This document shows positions 8,693 through 17,446 of a stretch of 54,984 nucleotides of DNA, in pieces. A program made the translations under genes and the position numbers. Each line of letters opens with the position of its first letter. The first letter of the stretch is position 1. The stretch is from Candidatus Gastranaerophilales bacterium. GTDB taxonomy: Bacteria; Cyanobacteriota; Vampirovibrionia; Gastranaerophilales; Gastranaerophilaceae. The stretch covers positions 1-54,984 of the forward strand of contig UNSK01000009.1 in the NCBI GenBank assembly GCA_900552525.1, written 5' to 3'. The notes beneath the pieces were generated by a model, which saw only the letters and a list, made by a program, of their open reading frames with translations, ran no database searches and was not told the DNA's origin.

Positions 8693-9118
8693 TTGTTAAT
8701 GTGGCAATTTTTGTGCGTAGTGGGTATTGCATTTGTAATACTCGAAATTTTTACGCCAAGTATGTTTTTCTTAAATTTCGCACTCGCAGCTTTCATTACA
8801 GCAGCAATATCTTATGTATATGCGAGTAAATTTGGTCTTGTGCTTATTTTCTTTGTCTTGTCGTTTCTTTCATTCGCGTTTTTACGTCCGCTGCTTCTTA
8901 GAAGGAATTCAAAGGAAACTGAAACCGGAATAAGTGGTAAATATATAGGAAAGAGTGCCAGAGTTACTGAAGATGTTACTGATTCAAAAGGAGTAATAAC
9001 TATTTATGACGAGCGATGGGATGCAAGAAGTATTGATACTTCTCTTATTCCAGCCGGTTCAGAAGTTAAAATTGTTAAAAATGATGGTTTAATAATGTTT
9101 GTAGAGAATAACAAATAG
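8693..9118 (+). CDS. NfeD family membrane protein
   Basis: A 141-aa NfeD-like protein: hydrophobic segments at about residues 1-25, 28-48 and 50-70, followed by a soluble OB-fold domain (GKSARVTEDV, then GSEVKIVKNDGLIMFVE). NfeD proteins pair with SPFH/stomatin proteins in membrane microdomains, and an SPFH gene lies 10 nt downstream, which supports the call. A TTG start at 8693 has GGAGAG at good spacing; an in-frame ATG two codons later is possible. Confidence 0.88.
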   Translation: MLMWQFLCVVGIAFVILEIFTPSMFFLNFALAAFITAAISYVYASKFGLVLIFFVLSFLSFAFLRPLLLRRNSKETETGISGKYIGKSARVTEDVTDSKGVITIYDERWDARSIDTSLIPAGSEVKIVKNDGLIMFVENNK

Positions 9119-9128
9119 GAGAGTTTTT

Positions 9129-10097
9129 ATGATTTCATTATCAATTTTTTTAATAGTTTTAGCACTTGTTTTTGTGGCTAAAGGTGTTATTATTGTACAG
9201 CAGGCAGAAGTCGTTATTGTAGAGCGTCTGGGTAAATTTGACAGAGTTCTTCAGTCAGGGTTTAATTTCATAATTCCAGTTTTAGAAGCTCCTAGAGCTA
9301 TTGATTGGAAAGTTACACAAAAAGGGTTTGATGGCTCAACTTATTCAATTATTCAGAAGAGAACAAAAATTGATTTAAGAGAAGCTGTATATGATTTTCC
9401 AAGACAAAATGTAATTACTAAAGATAATGTTTCAATAAGCATAAATGCGTTGTTATATTTTCAGATTGTAGATCCGAAGTCTGCTGTTTATGAAATCCAA
9501 AATCTTCCTGATGCAATTGAAAAATTAACACAAACAAACCTTAGAAATCTGGTAGGTCAGCTTGATTTAGATGAAAGTTTAGTATCAAGAGATAAAATCA
9601 ATCATGAGCTTAGAGCTATTCTGGATGAAGCTACCAATAAATGGGGTGTAAAAGTTAACAGGGTAGAACTTCAAGATATTATTCCTCCAGCAGACATTCA
9701 ATCAGCGATGGAAAAACAAATGAAGGCAGAACGTGACAGACGTGCAGCTATTTTAGAGGCAGAAGGTTTGAAAAAATCAGCAGTATTAAAAGCCGAGGGT
9801 GAAAAAGAGGCTGCTATCAACCGTGCTGAGGGCGAAAAACAAGCAAATATTTTAAGAGCAGAAGGTGTTGCTCAGGCTAGAATACTTGAAGCAGATGGTG
9901 AAAAAGAAGCTATTCAAAGAATTATTAATGCTCTTGCTGATAAAGGTCAGCCGGATAAATATTTGATAGCAATGAAATACTTAGAAACAATGAAGACAAT
10001 AACAAGCGGTAAGGACAATAAGATTGTTTATATGCCTTATGAAGCAACAGGAATCTTGAGTTCTGTAGACGGAATAAAGCAGATGTTTTCTAAATAA
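9129..10097 (+). CDS. SPFH/band 7 (stomatin-like) protein
   Basis: Membrane-anchored scaffold protein of the stomatin/QmcA class. Residues 1-20 form a membrane segment, followed by the SPFH domain (VIVERLGKFDRVLQSGFNF, DLREAVYDFPRQNVITKDN, about 25-200). A charged coiled coil with repeated Ala-Glu-Gly units (KAEGEKEAAINRAEGEKQAN, about 205-265) comes next. The 322-aa length is normal. The gene directly follows NfeD, the classic partner. Likely roles are membrane organisation or control of membrane proteases, inferred from family. Confidence 0.93.
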   Translation: MISLSIFLIVLALVFVAKGVIIVQQAEVVIVERLGKFDRVLQSGFNFIIPVLEAPRAIDWKVTQKGFDGSTYSIIQKRTKIDLREAVYDFPRQNVITKDNVSISINALLYFQIVDPKSAVYEIQNLPDAIEKLTQTNLRNLVGQLDLDESLVSRDKINHELRAILDEATNKWGVKVNRVELQDIIPPADIQSAMEKQMKAERDRRAAILEAEGLKKSAVLKAEGEKEAAINRAEGEKQANILRAEGVAQARILEADGEKEAIQRIINALADKGQPDKYLIAMKYLETMKTITSGKDNKIVYMPYEATGILSSVDGIKQMFSK

Positions 10098-10136
10098 ATT
10101 TTTATGATAATATATATGCAAGAAAGGATACAGAAT

Positions 10137-10490
10137 ATGAAAAAAGGTTTATTAATGTTAATAGCAGCAGCTGCTTTTACAACAGCAGCATTTGCATATG
10201 ACTATGATACAAAAGTGCCGGTTCCAGGAAAAACCCTTGCCGATGGTAAATTACAAGCTGATATGCTATTTCCTGTTTATGCATACGGTTTAAGAATTGC
10301 AGCACCTGACTGTCAAACTTTTTCTATTACAGACACAAATATAACTAAGCCTAAAAATAACGGCAGCTGGGAAGAAATTTGGACAGTAAAAGCCTGCACA
10401 AGAACAGCTAGAATTCCTATTAAGTTTAGTACAACAGAACAAGGAACTGATTTTGCAATTGACCCTATGGGCGTAAAAGTCGCAAAATAA
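10137..10490 (+). CDS. Secreted hypothetical protein
   Basis: A 117-aa protein with a clear signal peptide (MKKGLLMLIAAAAFTTAAFA), so it is exported to the periplasm or outside. The mature part is about 97 aa, rich in beta-forming residues, with two cysteines (APDCQ, VKACT) that could form a disulfide. The start at 10137 is chosen because AAAGGA lies about 9 nt upstream; a longer frame from 10104 would spoil the signal peptide. No family is recognised. Confidence 0.75.
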   Translation: MKKGLLMLIAAAAFTTAAFAYDYDTKVPVPGKTLADGKLQADMLFPVYAYGLRIAAPDCQTFSITDTNITKPKNNGSWEEIWTVKACTRTARIPIKFSTTEQGTDFAIDPMGVKVAK

Positions 10491-10505
10491 CGTACAGAAG
10501 AATTA

Positions 10506-10544
10506 TATATTACGGCTTTGATTAATTTTCAGAGCCGTAATATA
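10506..10544 (+). terminator. Stem-loop before phosphohexomutase gene
   Basis: TATATTACGGCT (10506-10517) and AGCCGTAATATA (10533-10544) pair perfectly over 12 bp. No T-run follows. It separates the secreted-protein gene from the mutase and is likely a transcript end or processing stem. Confidence 0.6.
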
Positions 10545-10559
10545 GTTTAGCGGGGAAAG

Positions 10560-11930
10560 ATGGATATAACATTTGGAACGGACGGCTGGAGAGCTGTATT
10601 AGATAAAGATTTTACAGGAGTAAATGTAGAAAGAGTAACTCTTGCTATAGGGAAATATATAGCTGATAATTTTGGTTTTTGTAAACCTATTCTTATAGGA
10701 TATGATCCTAGAAATAAGGCAGATGAATTTTCTGCTTTATGTGCGGAATTACTAAAAGGCAAGGGCTTTAATGTACTTTACTCTTCACGGGTTGTTCCAA
10801 CCCCTATTCTTGCATATAATGCACTTATTCAAAATGCCTGTGCAATAATGTTTACAGCATCACATAACCCTCCGGAATATTTAGGTATGAAATTTATTCC
10901 AGACTATGCAGGGCCTGCAACAAGTGATATTACAGATGAAATAGTAAAAAATATTGATATTGAATTTCCTGGTTCAGATTCATCAGGAACAATGCATAAA
11001 ATTGATTTTGGAGCAAAATATAATAAACATATTGAAGAACTCATAGACTTTGATACCATTAGGAAATTGAAAACAAATATTGTGTTTGATGGTCTGTATT
11101 CAGCATCTATAGGCTATTTTGATGAATTATTGAACCAGCATAGGATAAAATTTTCAACACTACATATGTATCATGATAATGAATTTGGCGGAGGAATGCC
11201 TGATCCAAAACCCAGATTTTTGAAAGAATTAATTGAAACAGTTAAAAAGATGCCGAATGCAATCGGGCTTGCTAATGACGGTGACGCAGATAGATTCGGG
11301 GTTATAAATGAAAATGGTGAATATGTTTCTCCAAATGAGATTATAGCAATTCTTCTTAAACATCTTAAAGAACGCGGTATTGATGGGAGTGTTGTTAAGA
11401 CAGTTGGTTCAAGCCTCCTTATAGATAGAGTAGCTGCAAAACTAGGTATAAATGTTATTGAAACAGCAGTCGGATTTAAGCATGTCGGAGAAGCAATGCG
11501 TAAAAATAAAGTTATAATAGGCGGCGAAGAGTCTGGAGGATTGAGCATTCAGGGCCATATACCTGAAAAAGACGGGCTGCTTGCTAATTTACTTGTTCTT
11601 GAAACAATGGCTTCTACTGAAAAATCGTTAGTAGAACTTCAGGAAGATTTGTATAAACTTGCCGGATGTAAATTTTATACAGACCGTATAGATTTGAAGC
11701 TTGATAGTCAAGAAGAAATCAGACCAATTCTTGAAAGGGTAAAATTATTGCAAAATATAGGCGGGTATAAAGTAACTTCAATTGACACAAAAGATGGAGT
11801 TAAGCTTATGCTTGGAGATACGGCTAAGATACTTGTAAGACCAAGCGGAACAGAACCACTGTTAAGAATTTATTTTGAAACAGATAGTCAGAAGTGTCTG
11901 GAAGATTTAAAAGAAAAATTTGAGATATAA
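10560..11930 (+). CDS. Phosphoglucomutase/phosphomannomutase family protein
   Basis: Interconverts sugar 1- and 6-phosphates, feeding glycan and LPS precursors. The phosphoserine loop is TASHNPPEYLG with Ser101; the metal loop is ANDGDADRFG (about 240); the sugar-binding loop is GGEESGG (about 322); the phosphate-binding end is RPSGTEPLLRIYFE. At 456 aa it is a normal length. GGGG plus GAAAGATGG at the start gives an acceptable ribosome site. Exact substrate (glucose, mannose or glucosamine) cannot be fixed from motifs alone. Confidence 0.92.
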   Translation: MDITFGTDGWRAVLDKDFTGVNVERVTLAIGKYIADNFGFCKPILIGYDPRNKADEFSALCAELLKGKGFNVLYSSRVVPTPILAYNALIQNACAIMFTASHNPPEYLGMKFIPDYAGPATSDITDEIVKNIDIEFPGSDSSGTMHKIDFGAKYNKHIEELIDFDTIRKLKTNIVFDGLYSASIGYFDELLNQHRIKFSTLHMYHDNEFGGGMPDPKPRFLKELIETVKKMPNAIGLANDGDADRFGVINENGEYVSPNEIIAILLKHLKERGIDGSVVKTVGSSLLIDRVAAKLGINVIETAVGFKHVGEAMRKNKVIIGGEESGGLSIQGHIPEKDGLLANLLVLETMASTEKSLVELQEDLYKLAGCKFYTDRIDLKLDSQEEIRPILERVKLLQNIGGYKVTSIDTKDGVKLMLGDTAKILVRPSGTEPLLRIYFETDSQKCLEDLKEKFEI

Positions 11931-11971
11931 AGTAATACGGGCGTTGCTTAGCAAAGCCCTTATTACTTTAT
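11927..11971 (+). terminator. Stem-loop after phosphohexomutase gene
   Basis: A 16-nt arm (11927-11942) pairs with 11956-11971 with one mismatch, around a 13-nt loop. It overlaps the stop codon. The AT-rich base resembles a terminator without a clean T-run. Confidence 0.65.
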
Positions 11972-12257
11972 ATAAGTGCGATTTTGTTACCTGCAATGAC
12001 TCGCAGGTGGGTGAGTGCCTTAATTAATCCATTTCCTGCTGGCGATTTTGTATCGGCAGGTATACTTCAATAATTATAGAGCTTACTCTCCCTATTTATA
12101 AAAATGTAGGAACAAAATAAACACCTATATAAAGTAATATCATTATGTCATACTTTTTTTTATATTTCAAGCGGGTTATTTTTTCTAAAAATAGCCATCA
12201 GGCTGATAGACAACTTAAACTTTTCAGATAAAAATGAGTTAGTGAAAGGGATTTTTT
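11972..12257. other. Gene-free stretch with possible structured RNA
   Basis: No convincing gene on the plus strand. ACCTGC/GCAGGT (11990-12009) and CCTGCTG/CGGCAGG (about 12035-12060) form two hairpins, and GCGATTTTGT occurs twice (about 11978 and 12042). On the minus strand two overlapping frames are protein-like (for example KSPAGNGLIKALTHLRVIAG) but lack a start codon. A third hairpin, GGTTATTTTT-TCT-AAAAATAGCC, lies at about 12175-12197. It may be an RNA element or a dispersed repeat; I do not recognise it. Confidence 0.4.
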
Positions 12258-12458
12258 ATGAGAGATTTTACAAAGCAGGAATTACTCATACTTAATCTTG
12301 TTGCCAAAGGTCTTATGAATAGAGAAATAGCAGAAGAATTAAGTATGTCTAACTCAACAACTAAAGCACATATGGAAGCTATTTACCGAAAACTTAATGT
12401 AACAAACAGAGTTCAGGCTGTAGTGAAGGCTATCACGCTTCAAATTATCAAAGTTTAA
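12258..12458 (+). CDS. Stand-alone LuxR/GerE-type HTH protein
   Basis: The 66-aa protein is only a LuxR-type DNA-binding domain: LILNLVAKGLMNREIAEEL, then MSNSTTKAHMEAIYRKLNVTNRVQA, matching the four-helix fold with the recognition helix STTKAHMEAIYRKL. There is no receiver or ligand domain, so it is GerE-like. The ribosome site is GAAAGGG. A folate gene and an orphan histidine kinase follow. Target genes are unknown; pairing with the kinase is only speculative because no phospho-acceptor Asp is present. Confidence 0.9.
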   Translation: MRDFTKQELLILNLVAKGLMNREIAEELSMSNSTTKAHMEAIYRKLNVTNRVQAVVKAITLQIIKV

Positions 12459-12488
12459 CTTCTGTTATAATTGTGATAGAATTTTCGC

Positions 12489-13610
12489 ATGAGTAGATTT
12501 TTGTTAAGAGAAATTCCATATAGCAATATCCATGTAGAACTGGCTGAAATAGGATTTGATTCTTTATATTTAGATGTTATATCAGAAAAATTCAGATATA
12601 AAAATATAAAAATATACGGATTATCAACAGCTCAGGCAAATATATTGAAACAAACGGCTTTAATCTTCGGAGCAGATTGTGCTGTCAATAGAAATGTTGT
12701 TACCGGAAAAATTGAAACCTCGGATGTAATTCTTTGCGGAAGCTATTCTCAGCTGCAAAAGATTATTTCAAAACTAAAGGGGCAGCCGTTTAAGCTTGCA
12801 ATGCTTGCGGGGGAAATTCAGGACTTTTTAAATAAACCTGCCGGTAAGACAAAAATAGCGGGGATTTTGAATGTAACTCCTGACTCTTTTTCTGACGGAG
12901 GATTATATTTAAAACCGGAAGATGCACAAAGAAAGTTGATTTCTTTAATTGAAGACGGTGCTGATATGATTGATATAGGTGCAGAAAGTACAAAACCTTA
13001 TTCAGTACCTGTTGCGCCGGAAGAGCAGATTGCGCGTCTAAAACCAATTTTATCTTTTATAATAAATGAAGGTTTAACTACAAAAATTAGCATCGATACA
13101 AGAAGTTCAGCTGTCGCAGATTTTGCTCTGAATAATGGTGCTCATCTAATAAATGATGTTTCGGGATTCGAATATGACAATAAAATGGCGAATGTAATTT
13201 CTAGATATAATGCAGGTGTAATAATTCAGCATTCAAAAGATAAAGCCGAAAATACGCCTGTTTATAAGAATGTAGTAGATGAAATCTTTTTAAACCTTAA
13301 AGATAAAATCAATTTTGCTCGGGAAGCAGGTATAAATGATATTATCATAGATCCGGGCATTGGATTTGGAAAATCCAGGGAAGATAATTTCAAGATATTA
13401 GAAAATATTCAAACTTTTTATTCTCTAGAATGTCCAGTTATGGTGGGAATCTCAAGAAAAAGGCTTCTGCAGGTTCAGGATGCTGGCAATGATATTAAAG
13501 ACTCCTTTACTCTTGCTTATTCCTATCCTCTAATGAGTGCTGGAGTAGATTTTCTTAGGGTTCATAATGTAAAACTGCATAAAATATTTTTAAATTCCCT
13601 ACCCACATAG
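12489..13610 (+). CDS. folP: Dihydropteroate synthase with N-terminal extension
   Basis: Folate enzyme that joins pABA to the pterin pyrophosphate; the target of sulfonamides. The catalytic barrel starts at about residue 120 with GILNVTPDSFSDGG, then MIDIGAESTKP, STKISIDTRS-type, INDVSGFEYD and DPGIGFGKSREDN. The first about 118 residues are extra compared with the roughly 280-aa E. coli enzyme and have no domain I can name. A TATAAT box at about 12464 lies only 18 nt before the ATG, so it may also have its own short-leader promoter. Confidence 0.92.
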   Translation: MSRFLLREIPYSNIHVELAEIGFDSLYLDVISEKFRYKNIKIYGLSTAQANILKQTALIFGADCAVNRNVVTGKIETSDVILCGSYSQLQKIISKLKGQPFKLAMLAGEIQDFLNKPAGKTKIAGILNVTPDSFSDGGLYLKPEDAQRKLISLIEDGADMIDIGAESTKPYSVPVAPEEQIARLKPILSFIINEGLTTKISIDTRSSAVADFALNNGAHLINDVSGFEYDNKMANVISRYNAGVIIQHSKDKAENTPVYKNVVDEIFLNLKDKINFAREAGINDIIIDPGIGFGKSREDNFKILENIQTFYSLECPVMVGISRKRLLQVQDAGNDIKDSFTLAYSYPLMSAGVDFLRVHNVKLHKIFLNSLPT

Positions 13611-13673
13611 GCAATTTATATTCAAAAAAAAATAATGTAATATGTAAAATACAGATTAGATGAGAATATAACT

Positions 13674-14945
13674 ATGGGTATTTTAAAAGATTTAATAAGT
13701 ATAAGTATATTTGTCATATCACTCTTTGTTTTATATAAGACTACAGATCACAATATTGCCTTAATAAGTGTTATAACGATTACGATTATATATTTGATAA
13801 AGCATGTAAGGCTTAGTAAGTTTTTAAAAAAAGAAGCTCAATCAGCGAAGATTAGTGCAAAAGAAAAAGATGAACAGCTCAAATGCATGCTGGAAAATAT
13901 GCCTATATTAGCGTTTCTAAAGGATACAGAAAATAATTTTATTATCGGCAGCTCCTCTTTTGAAGAAGCGATTAATTGTCCAAGAGGAGAATTAAGCACC
14001 AGGCATCTATCTGATGTTGCGGATGAAGAATCCCTAAAATATGCACACAAAGAGGATGAAGAAATTTTTCGTACCCAAAAACCTATTGTAGCTGAGAGGA
14101 ATATTACATATGTAAATCAGCCATTTCTTGGCCGTGTAAGAAAAGCGCCGGTCTTTGATGCGAATGGAGATATTAAACACATACTCGTAATATATGAAAA
14201 TATTGAGGCAGAAAAAGAGATTGAAAGACAAAAAGAATACTTTATCGAAACATTGATTCATGATTTAAAAATTCCAACCCTCGCACAGCTCAGAGGGCTT
14301 GAGCTAATAAAACATGAAACAATAGGAACTATCAATGAAGAGCAAAAAGAGCTAGTAAGTCAAATAGAAGCTTCCTGTAAGTATATTCTTGACATGATTT
14401 CAATGGTGTTAAAAACATATAGATATGAAAATGGTAAAAAACATCTGGTGTTTGAATATTTTAGCCTTTCAGAACTCGTAATTGAATGTTTTGAAGAAAT
14501 TTCTCCTGTAGCTCAGGAAAAAGAAGTAGAATTTGTTTATAAGGATAACGGACTTAATACAATTATTGAGGCAGACAGAGTTGATATGAAGACAGTAGTT
14601 CTAAACCTGCTATCCAATGCCGTTATGTACTCTAATCATAATGAGCAGGTGACCGTTAATATAGAAGTTTCTACAAATCATATTCAAGTAGAAATTACCA
14701 GCCGCGGCATTACACTTTCAGAACGCGAATGTTCAACAATGTTTAATAAAACTACAGGAGAAGTGCCAAAATACACGACAATTGGGCACGGAATAGGCTT
14801 ATATCTATGTAAAAAGATTGTAGAAAGCCATTACGGCAGAATCAGTGCCTCAACAGATGGAAAAATTTGTAATAAATTTTTATTCACAATTCCCTTAACT
14901 CACAAGAAACATCGTTTTGAAGCCTCACAAACTCTTTATATCTAA
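13674..14945 (+). CDS. PAS-domain sensor histidine kinase
   Basis: Membrane sensor kinase. Two hydrophobic segments occupy residues about 1-50; a short coiled coil and a PAS domain (MLENMPILAFLKDTENNFI) follow at about 60-175. The HisKA box is ETLIHDLKIPTLAQL with His196. The ATPase domain has an N-box (LLSNAVMYSNHN) and a G-box (GHGIGLYLCKKIVESHYG). No response regulator with a receiver domain lies next to it, so its partner is elsewhere. The ligand is unknown. Confidence 0.92.
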   Translation: MGILKDLISISIFVISLFVLYKTTDHNIALISVITITIIYLIKHVRLSKFLKKEAQSAKISAKEKDEQLKCMLENMPILAFLKDTENNFIIGSSSFEEAINCPRGELSTRHLSDVADEESLKYAHKEDEEIFRTQKPIVAERNITYVNQPFLGRVRKAPVFDANGDIKHILVIYENIEAEKEIERQKEYFIETLIHDLKIPTLAQLRGLELIKHETIGTINEEQKELVSQIEASCKYILDMISMVLKTYRYENGKKHLVFEYFSLSELVIECFEEISPVAQEKEVEFVYKDNGLNTIIEADRVDMKTVVLNLLSNAVMYSNHNEQVTVNIEVSTNHIQVEITSRGITLSERECSTMFNKTTGEVPKYTTIGHGIGLYLCKKIVESHYGRISASTDGKICNKFLFTIPLTHKKHRFEASQTLYI

Positions 14946-15114
14946 CCTGACTCATTAACATTTGTAAAAAAATATATATTTTAGGCTGGCAAAACTTAAA
15001 AAAAATGTTAATATATGAATTGAAGGGATAATCAGTTTTGTAAAGAATTTTTAATAAAATGTCAATTTTTTTTGTTTATAAGTTTTAAATAGTCTATAGT
15101 CTTTAGGTGGAAGT

Positions 15115-16953
15115 GTGAAAAAAGAAAAAAATTTAGCAGATAAGATTACAAATCTTTCGGATAAAGCCCCGGTTTCATCGCCATTTTTTCAGGAAAAACT
15201 GGTGTCAAAGGTTAATGCTTTGACCTTCAATAATCGTGCTAATTCTCTTTCTAATCCACAAACTAAAAATTTCAATAATGATAAAGGCTTGACTTTAAAC
15301 TACAAAATGGTAGTTGAGGAACTTGTTAAGATACCTCAAATATCGTCTATTACAGAATTTTATTCAAAAATATATTCTATTATTACACAAAATATCGATT
15401 CTGATTTCATAGCAGTAGGCTTGTTTAAGGAAAAATCAAGCTGTATTAATCTTACTCTTAAAGATAAGCTTGGAAATTTTTATTCTACAAAAGTGTTTCT
15501 TAAAGATATTGATAATCCGATTGTACAAGCGTTTTGCAATAAAGAAATTATTTTTAAAGATGATGTTAACTTCTTGAAACTGGCGTACTTTAAGAAAAAT
15601 GCAGTTGTTATACTTCCTTTGATATCAGTGAATAAATGCATTGGCGTTTTAATAATAGAAGACAACTACGCAAGACAAAATATAACACTTTATAATCTTA
15701 TTGCTAATTTTTCTGCGCTTTATTCTCATAATTTAGAACTGCAGGAAATGAGTGAAGGATACGCTAATACGGATAATCTTACACTTTTATACAACCATAG
15801 AGGATTTCAAGAAATTTTATCCAATGAGATTTCCAGGGCAGAAATTAATAAGCAAAAGCTTTCTATAGTAATGATGGATGTATGTAATATTACAAAAATC
15901 AACAGAGAACTCGGTCACGCAAAAGGTGATGAAGTTATTAAACTTGTCGCAGAAAAAGTTCGTCAAAATATGCGTGAAGGTGATATTGCAGGCCGTTATG
16001 GAGGAGATGAGATTGCGATTATTATGCCTAATACCTCTATAGCACAGGCAAAGTATGTTGCAGAATACTTAACCTATTCGCTTTCCTGCTGCTTTATAGA
16101 TGATATAGGACCGGTTAAGGTTTCTGTTGGTATAGCAACATATCCTGACTGCTCGGAGGATAAAGAAAAACTTTTAATCTTAGCAGAACAAGCAATGTAT
16201 ATTTCTCAGGCAAAAGGATACAAAGATGGTATGTCTGCTATCATTAGTTCTGCAGACTTTAACTTCTGGGATGATGTTGCTTTAAAATCGTACGCAGAAG
16301 TTATTGGAAAACGTCATGCCCAGCTGGGTATAAACTTTGAGGATGAATTAATCTCAAAATTTAATGCAGACCATGCAATTTCTGGAGCAAGAATTTCTGA
16401 AATCGCAACATCTCTTGCAGGAGCAATTGATGCAAAAGATCCTTATACAAAAGGTCATTCTACTTCTGTTTCCCGTTTTTCAGAGGCTCTTGCAAGGGCT
16501 ATAAATCTGCCTGAAGATGAAGTTGAGCGTATTAAACTGGGTGCGCTTCTTCATGACGTAGGAAAAATAGGTATTCCTGAAACTGTCTTGAAAAAAGAAG
16601 GGCCTCTCTCTGATGATGAGTGGGCAATTATGAAACAACATCCGACAATCGGTGCGGAAAAAGTGCTTATGCCAAATCCATCTCTGAGAGACTTAATTCC
16701 GATTGTAAAATATCATCACGAAAGAATTGACGGCAAAGGCTATCCAGAAGGACTCGCAAATGGAGATATTCCTTTGGCCGCAAAAATAGTAGCAATTGCG
16801 GATACTTATCATGCCTTAATCAGCGACAGACCTTACAGACGCGGAATGAATATTGAAAAAGCTATATCTATTCTTAACGAAGGCGCTGGAACACAGTGGG
16901 ACGGCGATTTAGTCAGGACATTTATCCAAATAGCTCCGTCACTAGGTGTTTAA
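15115..16953 (+). CDS. GGDEF and HD-GYP protein (c-di-GMP synthesis/breakdown)
   Basis: A 612-aa soluble protein with opposing c-di-GMP domains. A GAF-like sensor region spans about 65-205. The GGDEF domain (about 215-375) has RYGGDEIAII at 295-303, a GGDE-I variant of the signature that keeps the key residues. The HD-GYP domain (about 425-605) has HDVGKIGIP (His480-Asp481) and HHERIDGKGYP (from 534), all intact. The start is GTG, with AGGTGG upstream. Possibly a bifunctional or switchable enzyme controlling motility and adhesion; direction of activity cannot be read from sequence. Confidence 0.94.
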   Translation: MKKEKNLADKITNLSDKAPVSSPFFQEKLVSKVNALTFNNRANSLSNPQTKNFNNDKGLTLNYKMVVEELVKIPQISSITEFYSKIYSIITQNIDSDFIAVGLFKEKSSCINLTLKDKLGNFYSTKVFLKDIDNPIVQAFCNKEIIFKDDVNFLKLAYFKKNAVVILPLISVNKCIGVLIIEDNYARQNITLYNLIANFSALYSHNLELQEMSEGYANTDNLTLLYNHRGFQEILSNEISRAEINKQKLSIVMMDVCNITKINRELGHAKGDEVIKLVAEKVRQNMREGDIAGRYGGDEIAIIMPNTSIAQAKYVAEYLTYSLSCCFIDDIGPVKVSVGIATYPDCSEDKEKLLILAEQAMYISQAKGYKDGMSAIISSADFNFWDDVALKSYAEVIGKRHAQLGINFEDELISKFNADHAISGARISEIATSLAGAIDAKDPYTKGHSTSVSRFSEALARAINLPEDEVERIKLGALLHDVGKIGIPETVLKKEGPLSDDEWAIMKQHPTIGAEKVLMPNPSLRDLIPIVKYHHERIDGKGYPEGLANGDIPLAAKIVAIADTYHALISDRPYRRGMNIEKAISILNEGAGTQWDGDLVRTFIQIAPSLGV

Positions 16954-16957
16954 AATA

Positions 16958-17431
16958 TTAGTTCTTAGCGTATTTCAAAAATGTCTGCACTTTTGTCTGC
17001 ATCATCTCTTCGACAATAAGCCACTTACCATTTGGCTGCTTTTGAATAATCATATATGTTTTAAGTTTATAGCTTTCTCCAGATGGCTGCCTGAGTGATG
17101 AAATTTTATACTTTCCATTAGAGATAGGCGTTACTGAAACATTCGTATATGTATTTGTATAATGCCTTATTTTAGCTCCTGCTTGACCGAGTTTCATCTG
17201 GGTTATATAAGTTGAAGTATTAGTTTGTACGTCCTGAGTTGTTCCGTCAGGTTTTACAACCTGTCTTATGATTTTAGCACTCGGAGAGTACATATCTGGG
17301 ATAGTTGTACTATAAGTGTTTGCTGCTTTAACATAATTGTTGAAAAACTGTAAAGCTTCCTGCTTATCATCAGCTAAAACAGATAATGATATTGCTGTAA
17401 ATACTATAAAAGATAATAATACTTTTTTCAT
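16958..17431 (-). CDS. Secreted NTF2-like protein
   Basis: A 157-aa exported protein with a signal peptide ending SLSVLA. The mature part resembles the NTF2/SnoaL-like fold: an initial helix (KQEALQFFNNYVKAANT), mid-strands and a typical end (TYMIIQKQPNGKWLIVEEMM). Such domains bind small molecules or act as periplasmic accessory proteins; function is unknown. It follows lysC by 15 nt on the same strand, likely co-transcribed, and converges on the GGDEF/HD-GYP gene with a 4-nt gap. Confidence 0.75.
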   Translation of the reverse strand: MKKVLLSFIVFTAISLSVLADDKQEALQFFNNYVKAANTYSTTIPDMYSPSAKIIRQVVKPDGTTQDVQTNTSTYITQMKLGQAGAKIRHYTNTYTNVSVTPISNGKYKISSLRQPSGESYKLKTYMIIQKQPNGKWLIVEEMMQTKVQTFLKYAKN

Positions 17432-17446
17432 TTTAACATTTACCCC

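Noticed and set aside
11990..12060. tRNA-like fold
   Set aside because: Hairpins are present but no cloverleaf, anticodon arm or T-loop sequence could be drawn.
14946..15114. c-di-GMP riboswitch or sigma54 promoter before the GGDEF/HD-GYP gene
   Set aside because: No GEMM-like conserved core and no GG/GC pair at sigma54 spacing were seen; the region is just AT-rich.
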